Positions 1 to 7,724 of a DNA stretch of 64,000 bases are shown here, in pieces. Position numbers and translations under genes: made by a program. The notes under the pieces were generated by a model. It made no database searches, had not been told where the DNA came from, and saw only the letters and a list, made by a program, of their open reading frames with translations. Position 1 is the stretch's first letter. Every line of letters starts with the position of its first letter. Source of the stretch: Nocardioides sp. InS609-2. GTDB lineage: Bacteria; Actinomycetota; Actinomycetes; Propionibacteriales; Nocardioidaceae. Location of the stretch: positions 3,534,001 to 3,598,000 of the forward strand of contig NZ_CP060034.1 of the NCBI RefSeq assembly GCF_023208195.1, written 5' to 3'.

Positions 1-387
1 CCACATCTCTCCTACGTCGGAGACGCCGAGATCGGTGAGGGCACCAACATCGGGGCCGGCACGATCTTCGCCAACTACGACGGCGTCGAGAAGCACCGCA
101 CCACCGTAGGGAGGCACGCGCGCACCGGATCCAACAACACGTTCGTGGCCCCGGTCTCGATCGGCGACGGCGCCGGCACGGCCGGGGGCACCGTCGTACG
201 ACGCGACGTACCCCCCGGCGCGCTGGCCGTGAGCAGCGGCCCGCAGCGCAACATCGAGGCGTGGGCACAGTCCAAGCGGCCGGGCACAGCGCAGGCCGAG
301 GCGGCGTCACGCTCAGGACGTCCCGCGGATGAACAACAGGTGGACCCCGGGGTTGGGGCCGGCGCCTCCGGTGAGACAGAATCTTGA
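1..387 (+). CDS. glmU: GlmU bifunctional N-acetylglucosamine-1-P uridyltransferase/glucosamine-1-P acetyltransferase, C-terminal part
   Basis: The reading frame is open from the window edge for 128 codons and ends in TGA at 385-387. The visible part is the C-terminal acetyltransferase domain, a left-handed beta-helix of hexapeptide repeats (for example [15 protein letters not shown], then [11 protein letters not shown] with the lysine-histidine pair used in acetyl transfer, then [20 protein letters not shown]). GlmU makes UDP-GlcNAc for peptidoglycan and for surface polysaccharides such as the one encoded further on. The tail after the helix (about 40 residues, Ala/Gly/Ser/Pro-rich) is poorly conserved, as in other actinobacterial GlmU proteins. 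The stop overlaps the prs region: the possible upstream TTG start of prs is at 384, but a better prs start lies at 423. The N-terminal uridyltransferase domain lies outside the window. Confidence 0.95.
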   Translation, partial: PHLSYVGDAEIGEGTNIGAGTIFANYDGVEKHRTTVGRHARTGSNNTFVAPVSIGDGAGTAGGTVVRRDVPPGALAVSSGPQRNIEAWAQSKRPGTAQAEAASRSGRPADEQQVDPGVGAGASGETES

Positions 388-422
388 CCGGCACTCCACC
401 CCCGATCGAGGAGCCACCCAGA

Positions 423-1403
423 GTGAGCGGAATGAAGCGGACCACCGAGAAGAACCTGATGGTCTTCAGTGGCCGGGCCCACCCCGAGCTCTCCGCGGAG
501 GTCTCCACCCTGCTGGGCAGCGGGCTCGTGCCGCAGTCGGCCTACGAGTTCGCCAACTCTGAGATCTACATCCGCTACGAGGAGTCGGTGCGCGGCTGCG
601 ACGCCTTCGTGATCCAGAGCCACACCGCTCCGATCAACGAGTGGATCATGGAGCACCTGATCATGGTCGACGCGCTCAAGCGGGCGTCCGCCAAGCGCAT
701 CACGGTCGTCATGCCGTTCTACGGCTACGCCCGCCAGGACAAGAAGCACCGCGGCCGCGAGCCGATCTCGGCCCGGCTGATGGCCGACCTCTTCAAGACC
801 GCCGGCGCCGACCGGCTGATCACCGTCGACCTGCACGCCGACCAGATCCAGGGCTTCTTCGACGGCCCCGTCGACCACCTGATGGCGCTGCCGATCCTGG
901 CCGACTACGTGCGCGAGAAGTACGGCGACCAGCGCCTCGCGATCGTCTCCCCGGACGCCGGCCGGATCAAGGTGGCCGAGCGCTGGTCGGCCCGCCTGGG
1001 TGGCGCGCCGCTGGCCTTCATCCACAAGACGCGTCGCACCGACCGGCCCAACGAGACCGTCGCCAACCGCGTCGTCGGTGACGTCAGTGGCCGGATGTGC
1101 GTGCTCGTCGACGACATGATCGACACCGGCGGCACGATCGTGAAGGCCGCCGAGGCGCTGATGAACGACGGCGCCGCGGGCGTGATCATCGCCGCGACGC
1201 ACGCCATCTTGTCCGACCCGGCCGTCGACCGGCTCAAGAACAGCTCGGCCGCCGAGATCATCGTGACCAACACGCTGCCGATCACCGACGACCGCAAGTT
1301 CGACAAGCTGACCTGCCTGTCTATCGCGCCACTGCTCGCGCGCGCCATCCGTGAGGTCTTCGAGGACGGGTCGGTCACGAGCATGTTCGACGGGCACGCC
1401 TGA
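423..1403 (+). CDS. prs: Ribose-phosphate pyrophosphokinase (PRPP synthetase)
   Basis: Makes PRPP from ribose 5-phosphate and ATP for nucleotide, histidine and tryptophan synthesis; cytoplasmic. The product is 326 aa, the usual length for class I Prs. The flexible ATP loop is seen near residue 105 (RQDKKHRGREPISA), the metal/ribose-5-P segment near 135 (VDLHADQIQGFF) and the PRPP-binding signature near 226 (VLVDDMIDTGGTIVKAA). I chose GTG at 423 because GAGGAG at 408-413 is correctly spaced and MSGMKRTTEKNLMVFSG matches typical Prs N-termini. An in-frame TTG at 384 would add 13 unlike residues. It follows glmU directly, the standard actinobacterial glmU-prs pair, and is probably co-transcribed with it. 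Confidence 0.96.
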   Translation: MSGMKRTTEKNLMVFSGRAHPELSAEVSTLLGSGLVPQSAYEFANSEIYIRYEESVRGCDAFVIQSHTAPINEWIMEHLIMVDALKRASAKRITVVMPFYGYARQDKKHRGREPISARLMADLFKTAGADRLITVDLHADQIQGFFDGPVDHLMALPILADYVREKYGDQRLAIVSPDAGRIKVAERWSARLGGAPLAFIHKTRRTDRPNETVANRVVGDVSGRMCVLVDDMIDTGGTIVKAAEALMNDGAAGVIIAATHAILSDPAVDRLKNSSAAEIIVTNTLPITDDRKFDKLTCLSIAPLLARAIREVFEDGSVTSMFDGHA

Positions 1404-1407
1404 GCCC

Positions 1408-1485
1408 CGATACACCTGGGTCTCGATACACCTCGCAAGGCACTCGACCACCGAAGGGTGTGGCGAGGCACTCGACCACCGAAGG
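1408..1485. repeat. Intergenic repeat cluster with GGTCTCGATAC-type element
   Basis: Between prs and the convergent pepN gene. CGATACACCT occurs at 1408-1417 and 1424-1433, and the 19-bp unit GGCACTCGACCACCGAAGG occurs twice at 1439-1457 and 1467-1485. The segment GGTCTCGATACACCTCG here recurs inverted in the 7.45-7.52 kb repeat. This looks like a REP-type interspersed palindromic element and may also act as the bidirectional terminator of prs and pepN (inference). Confidence 0.7.
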
Positions 1486-1490
1486 CAGCT

Positions 1491-3911
1491 TCAGCGCAGT
1501 TTCAGGGCCACGTCCAGGTCGTCGACGCGGTCGCTCCAGGTGCGGGCCAGCACGGTGGTGACGCCCTCGTCGACGCGGGCGGCCAGGGCGTCACGCAGTC
1601 CCTGCAGGTCTTCGGTGGCCAGCGGGAGGAACGGGAAGCTGTTGCCCACGACCAGGCTGTAGGCCTGGCCACGGCGCTCTGCGACGGCGGGGGCCTCGGC
1701 GGCGTACCTCGCGAGGTACGGCGCGACGAGCTCGGCCTGGCCGGCCGTCCAGAAGCCGGCTGACGTGGCGGTGAACTCGCGGTTCGACGGGTCGCCGTCG
1801 TACATCTCGCCCCACGCGGCGGCCTTGGCATCGGCGGTCGGGATCGCCGCGCGGGCGGCCCGTGCGCCGAGCTCGCCGGAGGCGGACGGGTCGTCCGCGA
1901 GCTCGGTGTCGATGAGCGCGGGGTCGGCGCCGAGAGCGATCAGGCGGCGTACGACGAGCCAGCGCACGTCCCGGTCGAGCTCGCGTCCGTCGACCTGACC
2001 AGAAGACAGCCACTCGCGCAGCAGGTCGGTGTCGGACGTCGTGTTGGTCAGTCCGCGGGCCGCCGACACGGCGAGCGACGGCTCGGGGGATCCGGCCAGC
2101 GCCAGCGTGCAGGCAGCTGAGACGACCTCTTCGGCCTCGGCCAGCCGGTCGGGCGAGAGCAGCGGAGTGAGCACGGCGTCCTGGGTCAACAAGAGGGCGC
2201 CCTCGAACACCATCGGGTGCCGCTCGGTCGACAGGTGCCGGGCCACCAGGCCGAACAAGTCGTCGATCGACAGGGTGCCGGCACGCGTCGCCGCGATCGC
2301 GGCCCACCAGATGACCGCCCGCGTCAGCGGCTGCTCGATCGAGGAGAGGTGTGCCTGCACGAACGCCCACGTCTGCTCGTCGAGGTCGAGCGCGGCGAAC
2401 GTCTCGTCGCCGGCGTTGGGCAGCACCGCGCAGCCGGCATACTCGGGCAGCTCGACCGGAGCCTCGGCCAGGTCGACCAGCCGGCTGCCGACGTGCGTGC
2501 CTGTGGCGTCGTACGCCGCGACGGTGAAGCGGTGCGGCCGGGACCCGTCGCGGTGCAGCACCGGTACGTCGCCGTCGCGGGTGACGCGGATCGTGTCGTG
2601 GCCCGTGCTGCGCAGCCACTGCTCGGCCCAGGTGCGGACGTCGCGGTCGGAGACCTCGTCCAGCGCGTCGAGGAAGTCGGCGAGCGTCGCGTTGGCGAAC
2701 GCGTGCGCCGTGAGGTAGGCGTTGGCGCCGGCCAGGAACGTCTCCTCGCCGAGCCACGTGACGAGCTGGCGGAGGGTGGCGCTGCCCTTGGCGTAGGTGA
2801 TGTGGTCGAAGTTGCCGAACGCGGTGTCCACGTCGACCATCGCCTCGGCGTCCTCCGCGATCGGGTGCGTCGAGCGCCGCGCGTCGGCGCGGTAGCCGGT
2901 GGTCTTGCGGCGCAGCGCGACGGAGGTCCACGCGTCCTCCTCGCCGACGGCGTGCGACGCCACCTGGTAGCCCATGTAGTCGGCGAACGACTCGTTGAGC
3001 CACGAGTCCTCCCACCACACGAACGTCGCCAGGTCGCCGAACCACATGTGCGCCATCTCGTGCGCGATGACGCTGGCCCGGGCGACGCGCTGCATAGGGG
3101 TGGGCTCGCCGCGGAACAGCATCTCGTCGCGGAACGTCACGGCACCCGGCGTTTCGAGGGCTCCCCAGTTGTGCTCGGGCACCATCAGCTGGTCGTAGGA
3201 GTCGAACGCGTACGGCGGCTTGAACACGTCGGTGTAGTAGGAGAAGCACGCCTCGGTGATCCTGCGCAGCTCGGCGGCGTCGCGCTCGAGGAGCGGGGCC
3301 AGCGAGCGTCGCGCGTGCCAGCCGAACGGCAGCCCGGCGTACTCCCAGGTGTAGGAGTGCCACGGGCCGGCGCAGACCACGAAGAGGTAAGTCGAGACGG
3401 CCGGCGTCGTGGCGAACGACCACGTGGAGCCGTCCTGCGAAGCGACGCCGTTGCCGATGACCGTCCAGCCCTCGGGCGCGACGGCTGTGAGCGACAAGGG
3501 CGCCTTGATGTCGGGTTGGTCGAAGCAGGCGAAGACGTGGTGGGCCATGTCCATGCCGAGGTACGCCGACACGTAGGTCTCGCCGTCGGCAGGGTCGGTG
3601 AACGTGTGCATGCCGTCGCCGTTGGTCACGTAGGGCAGCCGGGCGCTGATGGTGACCTCGTGGTCGCCAGCGGCAAGCCCCGTGAGGGCGACCCGGTTTC
3701 CGCTGTGCTCCCACGCATCGGCGCCGCTCACCGCGACAGCGCTCGCGTCGAACAGCTCGAGGAAGGTGCTCGCGCCCTCCTCGGTGACCGTGAAACGCAC
3801 CGTCGTCGTCGACCCGAAGGTGTCGCGGTCGGTGAGGTCCAGCGCGATGTCGTAGGCGACGTCGGTGACGACGGCGGCGCGGGCACGGGCTTCGTTCAGC
3901 GTGAGAGACAT
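1491..3911 (-). CDS. pepN: Aminopeptidase N (M1 family metallopeptidase) with atypical GALET exopeptidase motif
   Basis: Zinc aminopeptidase that removes N-terminal residues from peptides; 806 aa, cytoplasmic, no signal peptide. The zinc site HEMAHMWFGDLATFVWW lies near residue 284, with the third ligand in the downstream NESFADYMGY segment. The exopeptidase motif, normally G-x-M-E-N in M1 enzymes, reads NWGALETPGAVTFRD near residue 250: the glutamate that binds the substrate amino group is kept, but Met and Asn are replaced. The C-terminal half is the ERAP1-like helical domain. The start at 3911 (MSLTLNEARARAA) is supported by TAGCCT placed 7 nt upstream, a leaderless-type promoter, and by family length. 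The frame stays open much further upstream over the divergent ABC gene, but that extension is not protein-like. Likely a PepN paralogue. Confidence 0.93.
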   Translation of the reverse strand: MSLTLNEARARAAVVTDVAYDIALDLTDRDTFGSTTTVRFTVTEEGASTFLELFDASAVAVSGADAWEHSGNRVALTGLAAGDHEVTISARLPYVTNGDGMHTFTDPADGETYVSAYLGMDMAHHVFACFDQPDIKAPLSLTAVAPEGWTVIGNGVASQDGSTWSFATTPAVSTYLFVVCAGPWHSYTWEYAGLPFGWHARRSLAPLLERDAAELRRITEACFSYYTDVFKPPYAFDSYDQLMVPEHNWGALETPGAVTFRDEMLFRGEPTPMQRVARASVIAHEMAHMWFGDLATFVWWEDSWLNESFADYMGYQVASHAVGEEDAWTSVALRRKTTGYRADARRSTHPIAEDAEAMVDVDTAFGNFDHITYAKGSATLRQLVTWLGEETFLAGANAYLTAHAFANATLADFLDALDEVSDRDVRTWAEQWLRSTGHDTIRVTRDGDVPVLHRDGSRPHRFTVAAYDATGTHVGSRLVDLAEAPVELPEYAGCAVLPNAGDETFAALDLDEQTWAFVQAHLSSIEQPLTRAVIWWAAIAATRAGTLSIDDLFGLVARHLSTERHPMVFEGALLLTQDAVLTPLLSPDRLAEAEEVVSAACTLALAGSPEPSLAVSAARGLTNTTSDTDLLREWLSSGQVDGRELDRDVRWLVVRRLIALGADPALIDTELADDPSASGELGARAARAAIPTADAKAAAWGEMYDGDPSNREFTATSAGFWTAGQAELVAPYLARYAAEAPAVAERRGQAYSLVVGNSFPFLPLATEDLQGLRDALAARVDEGVTTVLARTWSDRVDDLDVALKLR

Positions 3912-3918
3912 TGCCAGC

Positions 3919-3924
3919 AGGCTA
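3919..3924 (-). promoter_or_regulatory. Candidate -10 box for pepN, leaderless type
   Basis: On the minus strand TAGCCT is followed by 7 nt and then the pepN ATG at 3911. Actinobacterial leaderless transcripts characteristically show TANNNT 6-7 nt before the start codon. No good Shine-Dalgarno sequence precedes this start. Confidence 0.5.
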
Positions 3925-3974
3925 GCGGTCGCCTCTGCCCGATAATCGGGTGCCGGCGCCGGACCGCGCCGAGA

Positions 3975-3980
3975 TAGCCT
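3975..3980 (+). promoter_or_regulatory. Candidate -10 box for the ABC transporter operon, leaderless type
   Basis: TAGCCT, then 6 nt, then the GTG at 3987. This supports the GTG start of the ATP-binding subunit and suggests a leaderless mRNA. It lies about 50 bp from the divergent pepN promoter. Confidence 0.5.
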
Positions 3981-3986
3981 CCCGAG

Positions 3987-4970
3987 GTGACTCTCGCCGT
4001 GGAAGCCCGTGACCTCAGCCGGACCTTCCGCACCCACACCGGCGTGGTCCGGCGTACCCGCAAGGACGTCGAGGCGGTCAAGGGCGTCAGCTTCGACATC
4101 GCCCCCGGCGAGCTCTTCGGCCTGCTCGGCCCGAACGGCGCCGGCAAGACCACCACCATCAAGATGCTCATCACCTTGCTGCTCCCGACCGGCGGCAGTG
4201 CGAGGGTGCTGGGCCATGACGTGGTGGACGACGTCCGCGAGGTTCGCCGCCGCATCGGCTACGTCTTCGGCGGCGACCGCGGACTCTACGAGCGGCTCTC
4301 CGGCTACGACAACCTGCGCTACTTCTCCGAGCTGTACGGCGTCGCGCCGCGCGAGCAGAAGGCCCGCATCGGCGAGCTCCTCGAGCTGGTCGGGCTGACC
4401 GGTCGCGAGGGCGAGCGCGTCGAGGGCTACTCGCGCGGCATGCGGCAGCGCCTCCACATCGCGCGGGGCCTGCTGCACGACCCGGAGGTGCTGTTCCTCG
4501 ACGAGCCGTCGATCGGCATCGACCCGGTCGGCGCCCGCGAGCTGCGCGGCACCATCGCCACGTTGTCCGGGCAGGGCAAGACGGTCCTGCTCACCACGCA
4601 CTACATGTTCGAGGCCGACGAGCTCTGCGACCGGATCGCGGTCATCCGCAAGGGCGAGATCGTCGCCGAGGGCACACCCGCCCAGCTGAAGGAACGCGTC
4701 AGCGGCGGCCGGGTCCTGGAGGTCGAGACCTACGGCCTGCCCGAGGACCGGACCGCCGCCGTCGGCGCGCTGCCCGGGGTCGTGTCCGCCACGGTCGAGG
4801 AGCGCGGCCAGGTGCAGTTGCTGGTGGTCAAGGTCGACCCCGGCGCGGAGGTCACCCACGAGGTCCTCGGCCGGCTCGGCGACGTACGCGTGGGCCGGGT
4901 GAGCCACCGCGAGCCCACCCTCGAGGACGCGTACGTCGAGCTCGTCAACGCCGCCCCGGTCGCCGGATGA
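3987..4970 (+). CDS. ABC-2 type exporter, ATP-binding subunit (DrrA-like)
   Basis: ATPase of an ABC exporter; 327 aa. The Walker A motif GPNGAGKTTT is near residue 48, the ABC signature YSRGMRQR near 148 and Walker B VLFLDEPSIGID near 168; the H-loop lies in TTHYMFEAD. The C-terminal extension of about 80 residues (EVETYGLPED... to the LEDAYVELV end) is typical of the DrrA/CcmA-like drug or lipid exporter group. It is translationally coupled (ATGA) to the first permease gene, and two permease genes follow. The substrate is unknown. An APH-type kinase gene next door makes antibiotic or small-molecule efflux possible, but the nearby polysaccharide locus has its own Wzx, so a role there is not needed. 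Confidence 0.9.
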   Translation: MTLAVEARDLSRTFRTHTGVVRRTRKDVEAVKGVSFDIAPGELFGLLGPNGAGKTTTIKMLITLLLPTGGSARVLGHDVVDDVREVRRRIGYVFGGDRGLYERLSGYDNLRYFSELYGVAPREQKARIGELLELVGLTGREGERVEGYSRGMRQRLHIARGLLHDPEVLFLDEPSIGIDPVGARELRGTIATLSGQGKTVLLTTHYMFEADELCDRIAVIRKGEIVAEGTPAQLKERVSGGRVLEVETYGLPEDRTAAVGALPGVVSATVEERGQVQLLVVKVDPGAEVTHEVLGRLGDVRVGRVSHREPTLEDAYVELVNAAPVAG

Positions 4971-5740
4971 CGGCCCGGCTGCGACAGCTCTGGATCTGCT
5001 ACTGGCTGCAGTTCAAGGTGATGGCGATCTCGCCGTTCGAGGGGTTCCTGAGTATCAGCTTCCCGCTGATGTTCGCCACGTCGGCGCTGCTCGTCTACCG
5101 CGTCGAGAACGACCCGACGGCCATGGTCTACGCCGGTCTGGGCGCCGCTGTGATGGGCATCTGGACGGCGATGATGGTGCCCGCGTGCACCCTGCTGTCG
5201 CGCGAACGCTGGGCCGGCACCCTCGAGCTGGTGGTGGCCGCGCCGACGCCGTTCTCGATGGTGCTGCTGCCCAGCACGCTGGCGAGTGCGACGCTCGGCC
5301 TCTACAGCGTGGTCGCCACGATGCTGTGGGGGTGGCTGGTGTTCGGGATCGAGCTGACGATCGCCAGCTGGCCGCTGTTCGTGCTCAGCCTGATGATGGC
5401 CTGCGTCACGATCGCCATGCTCGGCTTCCTGCTCTCGGTCACCGCGATCCGCTACCGCACGAGCTGGGCGCTTGGCGCCGCCCTGGAGTACCCGGGCTGG
5501 CTGCTGTGCGGGTTCCTCATCCCGCTGGGCCTGCTGCCCGGAGTGCTCCAGCCGCTCTCGTGGGTGCTCGCGCCCACCTGGGCGATGGCGGCCATCCGCG
5601 AGTCGGCCGCCGGTGGGAGCCCGTGGGGAGACCTGGCCGTCTGCCTCGCTCTCGGCACCGCGTACGCCGCGCTGGCGGCGTACCTCAGCACCCGACTCGT
5701 CGACTCGGCCCGCAAGCACGCGACGTTGGCGCTGACGTGA
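4967..5740 (+). CDS. ABC-2 type exporter, permease subunit 1
   Basis: Integral membrane protein of 257 aa with about six hydrophobic segments (for example PLMFATSALLVYRV, MVYAGLGAAVMGIWTAMMV, LFVLSLMMACVTIAMLGFLL), of the ABC-2 permease family. The ATG at 4967 overlaps the stop of the ATPase gene (ATGA). The RERWAGTLELVVAAPTP segment is the usual cytoplasmic amphipathic region of ABC-2 permeases. It presumably forms a heterodimer with the next permease around two copies of the ATPase. It ends in GTGA, so the next gene very probably started at the GTG at 5737, where a frame disruption is seen. Confidence 0.88.
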   Translation: MTARLRQLWICYWLQFKVMAISPFEGFLSISFPLMFATSALLVYRVENDPTAMVYAGLGAAVMGIWTAMMVPACTLLSRERWAGTLELVVAAPTPFSMVLLPSTLASATLGLYSVVATMLWGWLVFGIELTIASWPLFVLSLMMACVTIAMLGFLLSVTAIRYRTSWALGAALEYPGWLLCGFLIPLGLLPGVLQPLSWVLAPTWAMAAIRESAAGGSPWGDLAVCLALGTAYAALAAYLSTRLVDSARKHATLALT

Positions 5741-6521
5741 CCAGCCTGCGGATCTTCTTCATCGGCGGCTGATCAGCTACCGCGCGATGTTCAACTGGCT
5801 CAACCCGTGGATCCTGGTGCCGACCTTGCTCGTCTCGCCGATCAGCCAGGTACTGCTGTTCGCCTACATCGGTCGCAGCGCCGGGGTCGGCAACGACGAG
5901 TTCTACCTGATCGGCAACGCGCTCAACTACGCCGCCATCCCGTGCCTGTTCGCAATGGGCGCGACGATCGGCGGCGAGCGCTACTCGCAGACCCTCGGCA
6001 TCATCCTGACCACGCCGGCCCGCCGGATCCCGCTGTTCCTCGGCCGGTCGCTGCCCGCGATCGTGAACGGCTGGGGCGTCGCGATGTTCGGCCTGCTCTT
6101 CGGCGGACTGCTCCTCGGCGTCACGATCCCGTGGTCGGCCTGGCCGGCGATCGCGCTCGTGACGGCGGTGACCTCGGCGTCGTGCACCGGGCTGGGCCTG
6201 GTGATATGCGCGATCTCGCTGCGCGTGCGGGAGAGCGCCACGCTGGGCAACGTCCTCTTCCTCGTGCTCCTGGTGTTCTGCGGAGTCAACGTCTCGTTGG
6301 ACGAGCTGTCGGGCTGGATGGCCGCCGTCGGCAACGTGCTGCCGCTGACCCACGGCATCCAGGCCGCACGCGAGGTCGCGGCCGGTGGCTCGCTGGGGGA
6401 CGTCTCCGGTCTGGTGCTGCGCGAGCTGGGGGTGGGGGCCGTGTTCGTGGTGGTCGGCCTGTCGATGCTGTCGGCCCTGGAGCGGCTGAGCAGGTCGCGG
6501 GCCACGCTCGACCTCATCTGA
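5737..6521 (+). pseudogene. ABC-2 type exporter, permease subunit 2, with a frameshift after codon 11
   Basis: The natural start is GTG at 5737, overlapping the stop of permease 1. It reads MTSLRIFFIGG and meets TGA at 5770-5772. The rest of the protein is open in another frame from about 5769 (LISYRAMFNWLNPWILVPTL) to 6521. DrrB-type permeases commonly read FFxxGLISYRAxFNWLxPW continuously, so one base appears to be missing (GGCGGCTGATC in place of GGCGGCCTGATC). The remaining protein has about six membrane segments and the usual ABC-2 features. If the base is truly absent, translation could restart at ATG 5787 and give a 244-aa protein lacking only about 17 N-terminal residues, so function may survive. 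A sequencing error is equally likely. Confidence 0.75.
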
Positions 6522-6564
6522 AACCCGGTTGCCCGCGCCGCACGGCCACGGGAGGCTCGGCCTG

Positions 6565-7440
6565 ATGCATGACAACGACGTGATCACGACCGTCGACCAG
6601 GTACGCCGACTGGTCGCCGCCCAGCTCCCGCAGTGGGCCGACCTGCCGGTGACCCCTGTCGCCGAGTTCGGCACCGACCACCTGCTCTGGCGCCTCGGCG
6701 ACAACCTCGTGGCCCGGATGCCACGCATCGAGTGGGCGGTCGACCAGGCCGACAGCGACGCTCGCTGGCTGCCGCTGCTGGCGTCACACCTGCCACTGGG
6801 CGTGCCGGTCACCGTCGCGGTCGGCGAGCCGGGGGAGGGCTATCCGTGGCGGTGGTCGGTCGTGAGGTGGCTGCCCGGTGAGGCCCTCACGCCCGACAAC
6901 GCCGACGCCGAGGTGGTGGCCACGCAGCTGGCCGGGTTCGTGCGGGCGCTCGCGGCGATCGACCCGGGCGACGGTCCGCTCAAGACGGGCACGGCCCGCG
7001 GCGTACCCCTGGCGAACCTCGAGGGCTGGGTCGACGAGTGGCTCCCGCGGCTCGAGGGGTTCGACCGCTCCGCTGTCCGGGCCGCATGGCAGGACTGCCT
7101 CGACGCCCCGGCGTACGACGGGCCCCCGCGCTGGATCCACGGCGACCTGCTGAGAGGCAACCTGTTGGTGCGCGGGGGCCGGCTCAGCGCCGTCATCGAC
7201 TGGGGCGCCATCGGGCTCGGAGACCCGGCGACCGACCTCCACACGGCGTACACGCTCTTCGAGCCGCCAGCCCGGGCGCTGTTCCGCGAGCTCTCGGGGT
7301 ACGACGACGACGCCTGGCGGCGTGCCCGTGGCTGGGCGCTCTCGCCCTCGATCAGCGCCGCGACCTACTACGCCGAGACGGTGCCGGCGTTCGCCGAGGG
7401 CGGTCGGCGGAGGATCGAGGCGGTGCTGGCGGAGTTCTAG
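6565..7440 (+). CDS. Aminoglycoside phosphotransferase (APH) family kinase
   Basis: Small-molecule kinase of the APH/choline-kinase fold; 291 aa, cytoplasmic. The catalytic loop IHGDLLRGNLLV has its histidine near residue 192 and the aspartate two residues on, and the metal-binding segment VIDWGAIGLGDPATDL follows near 212. The N-terminal nucleotide region contains FGTDHLLWRLGDNLVARMP. I chose ATG 6565 because GGAGGC at 6551-6556 lies 8 nt upstream; an in-frame TTG at 6529 has no such site. Closely related actinobacterial proteins are usually annotated only as phosphotransferases, and drug resistance is not shown. It follows the ABC exporter by 43 bp and may share its transcript. Confidence 0.85.
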   Translation: MHDNDVITTVDQVRRLVAAQLPQWADLPVTPVAEFGTDHLLWRLGDNLVARMPRIEWAVDQADSDARWLPLLASHLPLGVPVTVAVGEPGEGYPWRWSVVRWLPGEALTPDNADAEVVATQLAGFVRALAAIDPGDGPLKTGTARGVPLANLEGWVDEWLPRLEGFDRSAVRAAWQDCLDAPAYDGPPRWIHGDLLRGNLLVRGGRLSAVIDWGAIGLGDPATDLHTAYTLFEPPARALFRELSGYDDDAWRRARGWALSPSISAATYYAETVPAFAEGGRRRIEAVLAEF

Positions 7441-7446
7441 CGGCTG

Positions 7447-7523
7447 GGTCTCGATACTCGACCAACTACAACCTGCTCGGTGCTCGAGTGCCTCGCGTGG
7501 AACGACCGAGGTGTATCGAGACC
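7447..7523. repeat. Inverted-repeat element GGTCTCGATAC ... GTATCGAGACC
   Basis: A perfect 11-bp inverted repeat at 7447-7457 and 7513-7523 encloses a Leu/Arg-codon-like spacer with CTCGA motifs. The right arm extended on the minus strand reads GGTCTCGATACACCTCGG, matching the element at 1418-1435. It is an interspersed palindromic repeat between the APH gene and the rplY promoter and may serve as a terminator of the APH transcript (inference). Confidence 0.75.
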
Positions 7524-7531
7524 GCCGTCGT

Positions 7532-7561
7532 TTGGTCGCTGGACGGATGCGCCGGTAGTCT
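7532..7561 (+). promoter_or_regulatory. Candidate promoter of rplY-pth
   Basis: TTGGTC at 7532-7537 and TAGTCT at 7556-7561, 18 bp apart, resemble a vegetative actinobacterial promoter. This would give a leader of about 155 nt before the rplY start. Confidence 0.4.
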
Positions 7562-7627
7562 TCCCGGGTTGCCTCGGCGAGGGAGCGCATTGCGACTCCG
7601 TGATCGACAGGGCAGGTTCAGCCTTCG

Positions 7628-7655
7628 CGCCGCGCCTCCTGTCGGGAGCGCGGCG
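7628..7655 (+). promoter_or_regulatory. Stable stem-loop in the rplY leader
   Basis: CGCCGCG (7628-7634), bulged C, CTCC, loop TGTCG, GGAG, CGCGGCG (7649-7655): an 11-bp GC stem with one bulge, 70 nt before the L25 start. There is no U-tract. It could be an autoregulatory L25 leader element or an attenuator. No function is established from sequence alone. Confidence 0.4.
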
Positions 7656-7724
7656 TTCGTCGTCTCCTTCGCCTGACGTGGCAGCCACACGGTTTCGATT
7701 CCATCTGCTGCACAGGAGATACCC

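Noticed and set aside
2217..3977. 586-codon plus-strand frame opposite pepN
   Set aside because: Antisense shadow of a well-conserved gene; composition is Arg/Val/Gly/Asp-rich without domains.
3912..4907. N-terminal extension of the aminopeptidase reading frame over the ABC gene (total 1138 codons)
   Set aside because: It is antisense to a clear ATPase gene, its residues are low-complexity His/Asp/Leu/Ala typical of antisense high-GC frames, and the family start and a -10 box fix the start at 3911.
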